Below are positions 1-6,370 of a DNA stretch of 7,205 nucleotides, piece after piece. Position 1 is the stretch's first letter. Each line of letters begins with the position of its first letter. The stretch spans positions 1-7,205 of the forward strand of contig JAHJBD010000007.1 in the NCBI GenBank assembly GCA_018813725.1. The letters are read 5' to 3'. The position numbers were made by a program, and so were the translations under genes. The notes beneath the pieces were generated by a model. That model ran no database searches, had not been told where the DNA came from, and was given only the letters and a program-made list of their open reading frames with translations. The stretch is from Nanobdellota archaeon (GTDB lineage: Archaea > Nanobdellota > Nanobdellia > Woesearchaeales > JAHJBD01).

Positions 1-768
1 AAAGAGGTTGCAGAAAGGGCTCATTCTGTCATATTTATGTCAGGAACATTGACACCTACTTTCATGTATAAAGATATACTTGGATTTGAAAAAGCAATTG
101 AGAAAGAATTTGACAGCCCTTTTCCAGAGAGTAACAAGCTTTCCTTGATAATACCACAGACAACCACAAAGTACACAAGAAGGAATGATGCAGAATACAA
201 AAAGATGGCAACTATCATTGCAGGTATAACTGATGAAGTACCTGGAAACAGCGCAGTGTTCTTTCCATCATATTATCTAAGGGACCAGGTTTACAGGTTT
301 TTCCATGATATTGGGGGAAAGACAGTGCTTTTGGAGAACCAAGGGATGACAAAGTCAGAGAAAGGTGAATTTCTTGAGAAGTTCAAGAGTTACAAAAAGA
401 ATGGAGCAGTATTGCTTGCTGTTGCTGCAGGCAGTTTTGGAGAAGGAATAGACCTTCCAGGGGATTATCTCAAATGCGTTGTTATTGTAGGTCTGCCGCT
501 TGAAAAGCCTAACCTTGAGATGCAGGAACTTATCAAGTATTATGATGGCAAGTTCTCAAAGGGATGGGATTATGGGTATATATTTCCTGCGATACAAAAG
601 GTATTGCAGAATGCTGGAAGATGCATAAGAAGCGAGACTGATCGAGGAGTGATTGTATTCTTGGATGAACGGTGGGCATGGCCTTCTTACAGAAGATGCA
701 TACCTAAAGAGTATAATGTTAAGGTCAGCACTGATTTTCTGGACGAGATCAAGAAGTTTTATGGTTAG
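1..768 (+). CDS. XPD/Rad3-type DNA helicase, C-terminal part (5' end outside window)
   Basis: The reading frame is open from base 1, so only the last 255 residues are present; family members usually have 550-700 residues. The fragment is the second RecA-like domain of a superfamily 2 ATP-dependent DNA helicase of the XPD/Rad3/DinG type. Visible motifs are VIFMSGTLTP (residues about 10-19), GSFGEGIDLPG (motif V, about 144-154) and QNAGRCIRSETDRG (motif VI with the arginine finger, about 203-216), followed by VIVFLDERW. XPD unwinds DNA 5' to 3' and normally carries an iron-sulfur cluster in the N-terminal half, which is not visible here, so the cluster cannot be confirmed. The first in-frame ATG (base 37) lies inside the SGTL motif and is not the true start. 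The stop is TAG at 766-768. XPD is preferred over bacterial-type DinG because of the archaeal setting. Confidence 0.9.
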   Translation, partial: KEVAERAHSVIFMSGTLTPTFMYKDILGFEKAIEKEFDSPFPESNKLSLIIPQTTTKYTRRNDAEYKKMATIIAGITDEVPGNSAVFFPSYYLRDQVYRFFHDIGGKTVLLENQGMTKSEKGEFLEKFKSYKKNGAVLLAVAAGSFGEGIDLPGDYLKCVVIVGLPLEKPNLEMQELIKYYDGKFSKGWDYGYIFPAIQKVLQNAGRCIRSETDRGVIVFLDERWAWPSYRRCIPKEYNVKVSTDFLDEIKKFYG

Positions 769-777
769 TTTTTTATC
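769..777 (+). promoter_or_regulatory. weak TATA-like box for the 327-aa gene
   Basis: A T-rich element (core about TTTTTATC) lies just after the helicase stop and is centred about 26 bp before the ATG at 800. This is the spacing of the better TATA boxes in this window and would give a leaderless mRNA. The match is poor, and read-through from the helicase gene is equally possible. Confidence 0.3.
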
Positions 778-799
778 CTGACCCATATTCCTAAAATGC

Positions 800-1783
800 A
801 TGAAAATTGACCTGCAACAGGGCTTGGTCCCTATTATCAGCCAGGAGATATCATATATACCTATGGCAACACTAGCTGATTACCTTTCTTCTGTATCAAC
901 ATTCAGACAATCTGGAAAATTTGGCCAGCAGGTGGCCGAATTCCTAGAAACTGCATCTGCAAGACTTGAGAGGTTTCATGACCAAAGATATATACAGCTC
1001 TCTGACAAGGAATTAAGAACAAGGCTAAGGCAAAAAGACCCTAAAAGATATGATGAGATGGTGAGGATAGGTGAAAGCCTTAGGTCTAGGCGGGAATCAC
1101 GAATGAGAAGTTGGCAGATGTCCGGCAGCCGCGGAACCCCAAAATTCCTAGATCAAGCTGAGACTGCACAACTGCAAGAGTCAGACCAATTCTTAAACCC
1201 GTTCGTCACCATGCCCTATGAAGAGCACAGAGAATACCTTAGAAGATGCTATATCAGTTTTTTATCGTGCTATGATTTCTTGGTACCCCAGCTTGGAATC
1301 CAAGATTCAGTTGAAAATGTCTATCAAGTTTTTCTAAAGACATTACGGAAGAGGTATGATATGCCTGATGCACCCCAGACATATTTTAGGCAAGCTGACG
1401 GCACTGTGCAGGATGCCTCATGGATCGAAGAATATCTAGTGGAAGGCGCAACATTAGAACACGTAGGCGACCTCTGCAGATGCTTAGATGTTGACCTTGA
1501 ACATAACGATAGTATTGCAAGGATTGTAAGGCAGAACGCAAGGACTTCCTATCAAGCATTTATCTATGGAGAATATGATATGCAAAAACAATTTGATTTT
1601 GTTACTCAGGTGATTGTGCATCCAAACCTATTGGATATAGATGTAACTGATATACAAGTTGGGGTTGATAAAAGCAATAAGCCACTATTGATTGGCGATT
1701 ATAGATCAGAATATCAAAAAAAGATAAAAAATATCGGCGATTTTGAGCTTCCTGTGCCCAAAAAATTAGAATCTAATTCTTAA
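800..1783 (+). CDS. unrecognised 327-aa soluble protein (orphan)
   Basis: I do not recognise a family. The product is a charged, probably mostly helical protein with no signal peptide or membrane segment. Residues about 55-105 are rich in Arg, Lys, Glu and Asp (for example RLRQKDPKRYDEMVRIGES) and may form a long helix. A middle part (about 135-190) is rich in aromatic residues, and the tail is basic. No catalytic signature, metal cluster or P-loop is visible. ATG 800 has no Shine-Dalgarno; a T-rich element about 26 bp upstream would fit a leaderless start. An internal ATG at 863 (MATLADYL) is an alternative. The gene begins 31 bp after the helicase stop and may be co-transcribed, which does not by itself argue for a repair role. 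A lineage-specific accessory gene is the most cautious reading. Confidence 0.75.
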   Translation: MKIDLQQGLVPIISQEISYIPMATLADYLSSVSTFRQSGKFGQQVAEFLETASARLERFHDQRYIQLSDKELRTRLRQKDPKRYDEMVRIGESLRSRRESRMRSWQMSGSRGTPKFLDQAETAQLQESDQFLNPFVTMPYEEHREYLRRCYISFLSCYDFLVPQLGIQDSVENVYQVFLKTLRKRYDMPDAPQTYFRQADGTVQDASWIEEYLVEGATLEHVGDLCRCLDVDLEHNDSIARIVRQNARTSYQAFIYGEYDMQKQFDFVTQVIVHPNLLDIDVTDIQVGVDKSNKPLLIGDYRSEYQKKIKNIGDFELPVPKKLESNS

Positions 1784-1889
1784 TGGCACTTGGTTAACTG
1801 GCATTAATAGATGAGTGTTTAATATACATATACCTATACTAGTCTCCAAAATAGAAACATTTATATATTAGTGGGCCTATTAGGTGATT
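1784..1889. other. short intergenic region, AT-rich
   Basis: About 106 bp without a gene. It holds the promoter of the next gene near its right end, and a weak 6-bp inverted repeat (TTAATG/CATTAA, about 1780-1807) just after the upstream stop. Nothing else was recognised. Confidence 0.6.
1853..1869 (+). promoter_or_regulatory. archaeal BRE/TATA promoter for the 132-aa gene
   Basis: A purine-rich BRE-like GAAAC is followed by TTTATATAT, centred near 1864. Transcription starting about 26 bp downstream would begin at the ATG at 1890, giving a leaderless mRNA. This decides the start against the GTG at 1884. Confidence 0.7.
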
Positions 1890-2288
1890 ATGGTAATATT
1901 GTTTGACAGATTTAATCTTCCGGATGACATTTACGAGATTATCTTTGCCACAGAGCAGCAGACAATCGTTGCCAAATTGCTAGTAGATATGATGAAAGAA
2001 AAGGGAGGCGAGATCACCAAGACAGAGATGAGCTTTTTTGCTACAAAGCTTCATGAAGGTGATTTTATCACAACCAAGCTTGAAAATCCAAAATATAAAG
2101 GCAAGAAAGTCAAGATCAGCTATAACAAAAGACAGTTTTACGATAGGATACTTACTCCGATGAAAAGTATGGGCGTCATCGATTATGACCTATACAAGAA
2201 AACTTACCGAACTTCAGACAAGTTCAACAAAGAGATGATAAGAGTTGGACTTATGTGGCTGCAAGAACTTAGAAAAGCGCCACCTTAA
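1890..2288 (+). CDS. unrecognised 132-aa basic protein, possibly winged-helix-like
   Basis: No family recognised. The protein starts MVILFDRFNLPDDIYEIIF and continues with predicted helices (TEQQTIVAKLLVDMMKEKGG). The Lys-rich middle (KYKGKKVKISYNKRQF) and C-terminal half (YDRILTPMKSMGVIDYD, then helix EMIRVGLMWLQELRK) have the feel of a small winged-helix domain: helix, short basic strands, helix. That fold is inference, and no characteristic motif proves it. ATG 1890 is chosen over GTG 1884 because the TATA box centred near 1864 puts transcription start at 1890. The stop TAA (2286-2288) lies six bases before the strong stem-loop that opens the structured region, so that RNA could also act on this transcript's 3' end. 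Confidence 0.75.
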   Translation: MVILFDRFNLPDDIYEIIFATEQQTIVAKLLVDMMKEKGGEITKTEMSFFATKLHEGDFITTKLENPKYKGKKVKISYNKRQFYDRILTPMKSMGVIDYDLYKKTYRTSDKFNKEMIRVGLMWLQELRKAPP

Positions 2289-2293
2289 AACTC

Positions 2294-2448
2294 ATGGGCC
2301 CTCGCATCGTATTCTTACCAACCACCCCCACTTCAAAAAGACGAGGGCCCATCACTTTCCTCTATAACGGAAAAAGAGGTGAGGAACGGAGCCACTGGCT
2401 TCGAAATCACTGGCAAACCAGCGAATTTGGGTTTGCCATTCCTTTTTT
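2294..2448 (+). ncRNA. candidate structured RNA or structured leader of the HD gene, family unknown
   Basis: A non-coding stretch of about 155 bases, richer in G+C and inverted repeats than its surroundings. Elements in order: (1) a perfect 11-bp stem, 2294-2304 with 2342-2352 (ATGGGCCCTCG), closing a 37-nt C-rich loop with no obvious internal pairing; (2) a 5-bp hairpin, CCTCT 2359-2363 with AGAGG 2375-2379; (3) GGAA 2383-2386 with TTCC 2439-2442, closing a three-way junction that contains a small hairpin (GAGCC 2389-2393 with GGCTT) and a perfect 9-bp hairpin (TGGCAAACC 2411-2419 with GGTTTGCCA 2430-2438). Six T at 2443-2448 follow directly, as in an archaeal T-tract terminator, and support the plus strand. 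The HD gene ATG comes three bases later. It matches no consensus I know for tRNA, RNase P RNA, SRP RNA, 5S rRNA or common riboswitches. No clear TATA box was seen upstream, so a leader or attenuator is as possible as an independent RNA. Confidence 0.55.
2443..2448 (+). terminator. T6 tract ending the structured RNA, just before the HD gene
   Basis: Six consecutive T, four bases after the 9-bp hairpin at 2411-2438. Archaeal RNA polymerase terminates at such T-runs. If it acts here it would set transcription of the downstream HD gene, as in an attenuator. Confidence 0.45.
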
Positions 2449-2451
2449 AAA

Positions 2452-2973
2452 ATGAATGAGACTGATGCAATAAAACTGTTAAAGAAGTATTCTAAAACCA
2501 CGCAGGATTTTGAAAAAGTGCTTAAGCATTCTAAGGCAGTGCAGTCGCTTGCACTAGAAATCTGTGAGGATATCCCTGATGTAGATGAAGATTACATAAG
2601 GATAGGCTCCCTGTTGCATGATATCGGAAGATTTGAGTGCTATCCTGATAATCCAGACAAGCATGGAATTGTTGGTGCAAAGATACTAAGACGAGAAGGC
2701 TTGGACGAGTTTGCAACAATTGCTGAAAGGCACTTGGGCGCAGGGATATCTAAAGAAGAGATTATAGAACAAGGACTTGACCTTCCATTGAAAGATTACA
2801 TCCCGATAACTAAAGAAGAAAAGATTATAACTCATGCTGACAATCTGATCAAAGGAGATAAAAGGATAACGCTTAAACAGGCTGTTGACAGGTTTGAAAA
2901 GGAGCTCGGGAAGAAAACTGGCAGAAAGATCAGGAAGCTTGGTGATGAAGTAGAAGCTATGAAAAAGGCTTAG
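2452..2973 (+). CDS. HD-domain phosphohydrolase, resembling the TIGR00295 family
   Basis: A 173-aa metal-dependent HD superfamily protein. Likely metal ligands are H26 (LKHSKAV), H56-D57 (LLHDIGR), H71 (KHGIVGAKIL), H94 (ERHLGAG) and D130 (THADNLI), giving a complete HD site. Length and motif order match the archaeal HDIG family annotated as TIGR00295, whose substrate is not established; HD proteins typically hydrolyse phosphomonoesters or nucleotides. The C-terminal 40 residues are strongly basic (DRFEKELGKKTGRKIRK), possibly for nucleic acid contact (inference). No TATA box lies at the usual 26 bp before ATG 2452; that position falls in the loop of the RNA hairpin at 2411-2438, so transcription probably comes through the structured region. 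The 3' end overlaps the convergent Nudix gene by 17 bp. Confidence 0.85.
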   Translation: MNETDAIKLLKKYSKTTQDFEKVLKHSKAVQSLALEICEDIPDVDEDYIRIGSLLHDIGRFECYPDNPDKHGIVGAKILRREGLDEFATIAERHLGAGISKEEIIEQGLDLPLKDYIPITKEEKIITHADNLIKGDKRITLKQAVDRFEKELGKKTGRKIRKLGDEVEAMKKA

Positions 2974-3346
2974 CTTTCTTCAATATGTCTTTCTCGTCCT
3001 GAAAAGTTATCTGCTGCATGGCTTCTTCATACGGCAGCCATTTATATCCTACGTGCTCATGGCTTAATGTTATCTTTTGTTGGTCAGTCTTTGCAAGATA
3101 GAATATCACTTTCTTTGAAATAGTCTCATTATTTACAGTATAATAATAATTGATCTCTTCCCTGAAGCCAGGGATAAATCCAATCTGAGTAATGCCAGTC
3201 TCCTCTTGTATCTCTCTTTTCACTGTATCCTTCTCTTGTTCACCTGTTTCGATATTGCCTTTGGGAAAACCCCAGTGCTTGCCGTAGTCAAGCAATAAGA
3301 ATAAGCCTTTATTGAACAATACTGCGCCGGCTGAGATCTCTTTCAT
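2957..3346 (-). CDS. Nudix hydrolase, probably Ap4A hydrolase (bis(5'-nucleosyl)-tetraphosphatase)
   Basis: A 129-aa protein with a complete Nudix box: G30, E36, R44-E45, E48-E49, G51 in the spacing GX5EX7REUXEEXGU. HWGFPKG just before the box (24-30) and HEHVGYKWLPYEEA (96-109) are typical of the NUDT2-like asymmetric diadenosine tetraphosphatases, which cleave Ap4A to ATP and AMP with Mg2+ or Mn2+. Substrate choice is inferred from these family features; other dinucleotide polyphosphates or capped RNA are possible. It is the last gene of the minus-strand operon. Its ATG shares the ATGA at 3343-3346 with the stop of the upstream 43-aa gene, suggesting translational coupling. Its TAG (2957-2959) lies inside the end of the convergent HD gene. 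Confidence 0.88.
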   Translation of the reverse strand: MKEISAGAVLFNKGLFLLLDYGKHWGFPKGNIETGEQEKDTVKREIQEETGITQIGFIPGFREEINYYYTVNNETISKKVIFYLAKTDQQKITLSHEHVGYKWLPYEEAMQQITFQDEKDILKKAKPFS

Positions 3347-3474
3347 TTTAATGTCTTGAACTTCCTGTACTTTACTCGTTTTTCATGCACTACTATGTCA
3401 GACTCGTCTTCAACATCAAAACTTTCTTCAATCTCTTTTTTCAGCCTTTTTTTAATCTTCTCAATCTCATCCAT
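3343..3474 (-). CDS. small 43-aa charged protein, unrecognised
   Basis: A short frame that fits the operon exactly: its ATG (3472-3474) is one base after the TAA of the upstream transporter gene, and its TGA overlaps the Nudix ATG in an ATGA. The product begins MDEIEKIKKRLKKEIEES, a charged amphipathic helix or short coiled coil, then has an acidic patch (DVEDESD) and a basic tail (VHEKRVKYRKFKTLK). No known family was recognised. The opposite strand also has an open frame here, but without operon context. The end-to-end spacing on both sides is the main argument that it is translated. Confidence 0.7.
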   Translation of the reverse strand: MDEIEKIKKRLKKEIEESFDVEDESDIVVHEKRVKYRKFKTLK

Positions 3475-3475
3475 C

Positions 3476-4342
3476 TTAATGCGGCCTTGCTTTAATTATC
3501 GGATCGATATGAACAAAGCAATAGTCTACCTCAGGCATAGCTTCGATCATCTTCTGGCATTTCTTGCCGATGGTATGCGCGCGGTAAATTGTTAGATTTC
3601 TGTCTACAGAGATGTGGATCTCTATCTGGAGCAGTGTTCCTACATAATGGGCTCTTATCTCATTTATGCGCTTGACCTCCTTAACAGTCATCGCCTTCTT
3701 TGTGATCTTATCTGTTATCTCCTTAGGTGCAGTTGCACCCATAAGATATTTCATGTTATCTTTAGCTATCCTGAATCCGGCACCTATGATCCAGATGCCT
3801 ATGACCAATCCAGCAACTGAGTCAAGATAAGGATATCCAAGATATGCGCCGACAACACCTAACAAAGCTGAACCTGAAACAAGAATATCGTTCCTGTGGT
3901 CAATTGCCTGAGCGTATAATGCAGTACTCTTTGCTTTGCGCCAGACTGACATTGTATAGATGTAAAGCAATAGTTTGATAACAATAGTTATGATCAGGAT
4001 AAGCATAGGCAAGATACCCTTGATGAATTCTCCGCCAGCAATCAACCGGAATGCAGAAGCTCTGATTATCTCAAAACCTACAATGCCTGCAAATATTGCC
4101 ACAACAAGACTTGCTATGGGCTCTGCCCTATGGTGGCCAAAAGGATGAGTCTCGTCGGCAGATTTTCTTGCTACCCTGATACTGATGTATACAACTGTTG
4201 ATGCAAGAATATCTGTAAAAGAATTAAAAGCGTCAGAAATCAAGGCTATACTATTGAATAGGACACCAACAATTATCTTGATGACAAATAATAATGCGTT
4301 TCCAACAATTCCTACAGCTGATGCAAAGGTAGACTTGCTCAT
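3476..4342 (-). CDS. cation diffusion facilitator (CDF) family metal transporter
   Basis: A 288-aa membrane protein with about six hydrophobic segments and a cytoplasmic ferredoxin-like C-terminal domain (about 205-285, including LLQIEIHISVD and YCFVHIDP). It would export divalent metal ions in exchange for protons across the cytoplasmic membrane. Family features are ALISDAFNSFTD in segment 2, HPFGHHRAE after it (66-74), and AIDHRNDILVS in segment 5. The metal site reads N40xxxD44 and D148xxxD152 instead of the H/D-xxx-D plus HxxxD of Zn exporters, so Mn2+ or Fe2+ is more likely than Zn2+ (inference). Length is normal. The start codon overlaps the upstream stop as ATGA (4339-4342). Confidence 0.92.
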   Translation of the reverse strand: MSKSTFASAVGIVGNALLFVIKIIVGVLFNSIALISDAFNSFTDILASTVVYISIRVARKSADETHPFGHHRAEPIASLVVAIFAGIVGFEIIRASAFRLIAGGEFIKGILPMLILIITIVIKLLLYIYTMSVWRKAKSTALYAQAIDHRNDILVSGSALLGVVGAYLGYPYLDSVAGLVIGIWIIGAGFRIAKDNMKYLMGATAPKEITDKITKKAMTVKEVKRINEIRAHYVGTLLQIEIHISVDRNLTIYRAHTIGKKCQKMIEAMPEVDYCFVHIDPIIKARPH

Positions 4343-6297
4343 GTGAAGATACCTATTATGAATTTTCCAATATCATTGAAAAATATCCTTATACGCTGTG
4401 TGAATGTTGGTTTATTTAAGGTTATCTCAAATTCCTGCTGTTTTTGAAATGCTTTTCCATTCTTATCCTCGTAAGAGACAATAATAAAGAACCTGTTTGC
4501 GCCTACTGAAAGCTCTTCAGCAGACATTGTCAGATCAAACTTCTTGTTTACATTAAGTTCAGATATGACCCATTCTTTGACAAAACCATAATCCAGCTTA
4601 ACACTGACATCTTCTGGGATAGAACTGGATATCTTGTTGATAGTATATGAGATCTGATAGGTATCATCATATGATACTGATCCAGGATAGGTTATATCTG
4701 TAATCTCAATATCTGGCTCGTCAAGCACGCTATATTCAAGGTAAGCTGCATTTGAGATATCTTGGTTTTCTGCTGTTATTGAAGCAATCTGCTGACCTAG
4801 CTTGGTTTTTGGCAAAGCAAACCTAACCTGCTTAGTTTCTGATATGCCTAACTCAATATTACGGCAGTCAGTTTCAAGACATATTTTAAGCGCCTTTAGG
4901 AGCACGTTTCCATTGTTTCTGATGTTGCAGTTGGCATATGCTTCTTCGTATTGGTAGAATTCCTTTTTTTCGGGTGTGCAGACAAGAACTAAGCTCGTCC
5001 TGAATTCTTTGGTTTCTGTGGTCTTTTGCTTGACCACTGCATTTACCTCCTCAAGGGTAAGGTATGTCCCATGCGAGCTTGCATTGAACTCTGAGCTTGC
5101 AGAGATATTTGTTGAAGAGACTATCTTTACAGGAAAGAAGTAGATATAGTCAGGATCAAACCTGCCTGTGAGCTGCACCACAAAGAATACTATCTTTTCT
5201 TCTCCTGGCCTGAGCATCACTGGGAGGCTCTCATCTGCAGTAACCTCTTCTGGCTTGATAATCCTAAGGTCAGTGGCAACATAGTAATCATTCAGGTTCT
5301 TGACAGTAGCCTCAATGATGTTGTATGAGCCAAAAGCGACCTCTTTCACAAAAGGTTTTGCCTGGATAGATATCTCATCTGGGAAACTGCCAGAATATCT
5401 TTTTAGCTCAGTATTGATGGTCAGCTGTGATGTCTTAATGTCGGTGTTATAGCCAAACCACTTGTATTTTGTCGATGGTTCATTGGGGTCAAGGCTCTCT
5501 TTCAGCTTAACATGAGTAGGATCAATAAAACCATATTCGCCATATGTAACATCAAATGGCATCCAGCCGTAACCTGGGAAGTATACTTCAGCCCAACCAT
5601 GCGCACCCCATGATTCTGGGAATTCAGGTGAATTTGTGTATGCTACACCTGAAACAAACTTTGCTGGAATGCCCAATGAACGGCAGAGCGCTATGAACAG
5701 GTTTGTAATCTCATCGCAGACACCCTGCCTTGTCTTTATCACCCATGATGATTTTTGTGAGACGTCTGCAGTAAGTGAAGATAAGCTGTATCTGATGTTA
5801 GATTTTACCCATGCGGCAAGGTTGAATGTGACACCAAAAAGGTCAGTCTCACCTGCGGCCAGCTCATTTGCCAGCTCAAATATCTCTGGGTTGTCTGAGT
5901 CTATTGTCTCCGAAGGCATTATGTATCCTGTGTCAGAAATGCCTGTCAAAGGGAACTCGATCTTGGTTTTCACTTTTGTCCTGCTGTTCACCCTTTGGAT
6001 ATTGGAATTAAGTGAGAATTCAATCTTATCTGTTGTTGGATTTTCAAAAGTGAAAAGCATTGAATCCTCTGAGATAACTGCTTTTGGATCTGTTGTCAGG
6101 GAGATAATCTTCTGGTCTGGTGTTGAATATGGGAAAAATGTCAGATTGACATTTATATATTCAAGGGTCGCATCATCATCCCTTTCTATGTCAGCAGAAG
6201 AGGATATATCCATGCTTATGTCCATCACACCTGAGTTATAGAACCAAGTGGCAGATGCAGTAGGTATCAGGAGCAATAATAGCAGCAGATATTTCAT
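4339..6297 (-). CDS. secreted transglutaminase-like protein with Ig-like repeats
   Basis: A 652-aa first gene of the minus-strand operon. It begins with a clear signal peptide (MKYLLLLLLLIPTASA), so it acts outside the membrane. An N-terminal beta-rich part is followed by a transglutaminase-like/cysteine protease-like core with catalytic Cys194 (QGVCDEITNLF), His233 (GAHGWAEVYFPGYGW) and Asp249 (FDVTYGEYGF), all present. Three beta-sandwich-like modules follow (about 310-410, 430-530, 535-630), resembling archaeal CARDB/Ig-like surface domains. It ends in a short tail with hydrophobic residues (RIRIFFNDIGKFIIGIFT), perhaps a weak or amphipathic membrane anchor. The family includes proteases, peptide N-glycanases and crosslinkers, so the substrate is unknown; cell-surface processing is inference. 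The ATG at 6297 sits about 26 bp from the TATA box, giving a leaderless mRNA. Confidence 0.85.
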   Translation of the reverse strand: MKYLLLLLLLIPTASATWFYNSGVMDISMDISSSADIERDDDATLEYINVNLTFFPYSTPDQKIISLTTDPKAVISEDSMLFTFENPTTDKIEFSLNSNIQRVNSRTKVKTKIEFPLTGISDTGYIMPSETIDSDNPEIFELANELAAGETDLFGVTFNLAAWVKSNIRYSLSSLTADVSQKSSWVIKTRQGVCDEITNLFIALCRSLGIPAKFVSGVAYTNSPEFPESWGAHGWAEVYFPGYGWMPFDVTYGEYGFIDPTHVKLKESLDPNEPSTKYKWFGYNTDIKTSQLTINTELKRYSGSFPDEISIQAKPFVKEVAFGSYNIIEATVKNLNDYYVATDLRIIKPEEVTADESLPVMLRPGEEKIVFFVVQLTGRFDPDYIYFFPVKIVSSTNISASSEFNASSHGTYLTLEEVNAVVKQKTTETKEFRTSLVLVCTPEKKEFYQYEEAYANCNIRNNGNVLLKALKICLETDCRNIELGISETKQVRFALPKTKLGQQIASITAENQDISNAAYLEYSVLDEPDIEITDITYPGSVSYDDTYQISYTINKISSSIPEDVSVKLDYGFVKEWVISELNVNKKFDLTMSAEELSVGANRFFIIVSYEDKNGKAFQKQQEFEITLNKPTFTQRIRIFFNDIGKFIIGIFT

Positions 6298-6316
6298 CAG
6301 TCCTTTCCATTGATAA

Positions 6317-6328
6317 GATTATATAAAT
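6317..6328 (-). promoter_or_regulatory. TATA box of the minus-strand operon
   Basis: On the minus strand the core reads TTTATATAA, centred near 6323. Initiation about 26 bp on falls at the A of ATG 6297, so the lead gene is probably leaderless. No other promoter was seen before the three downstream genes. Confidence 0.7.
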
Positions 6329-6340
6329 ATTTTGCAAAAT
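6329..6340. promoter_or_regulatory. 12-bp perfect palindrome between divergent TATA boxes, candidate operator
   Basis: ATTTTGCAAAAT is a perfect palindrome lying exactly between the minus-strand TATA box (6317-6328) and the plus-strand one (6341-6349), covering the BRE position of both. A dimeric regulator or TFB contacts could use it. AT-rich palindromes also arise by chance. Confidence 0.4.
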
Positions 6341-6349
6341 GATATAAAG
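6341..6349 (+). promoter_or_regulatory. TATA box of the zinc-ribbon gene
   Basis: GATATAAAG is centred near 6345, about 26 bp before the ATG at 6371, consistent with a leaderless transcript. This decides the start against the upstream in-frame TTG at 6332, which lies inside the promoter. Confidence 0.6.
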
Positions 6350-6370
6350 GAGTGCTGTATCAACAATAAA

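Noticed and set aside
1780..1807. Inverted repeat TTAATG/CATTAA as a terminator
   Set aside because: Only six AT-rich pairs with a 16-nt loop and no T-run after it; likely chance.
1884..1889. GTG start and AGGTGA as Shine-Dalgarno for the 132-aa gene
   Set aside because: The site would be only two bases from ATG 1890, and the TATA spacing points to a leaderless start at 1890.
2389..2400. GCCACTG as a cobalamin riboswitch signature
   Set aside because: The other conserved boxes of that riboswitch are missing and the fold does not fit.
2294..2448. Another intron-bearing tRNA, because of TTCGAAAT at about 2400 and the paired GGGCCC arms
   Set aside because: No T-stem, D-arm or anticodon arm can be built around it on either strand.
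3356..3595. 79-aa plus-strand open frame
   Set aside because: Antisense to the 43-aa gene and the end of the CDF gene; low-complexity Ser/Phe composition typical of a shadow frame.
5636..6241. 201-aa plus-strand open frame
   Set aside because: Lies antisense inside the transglutaminase-like gene, which has catalytic motifs and a signal peptide; no promoter or family match.
6332..6370. TTG start extending the zinc-ribbon protein upstream
   Set aside because: The extension runs through the TATA box and palindrome; the leaderless ATG at 6371 fits better.
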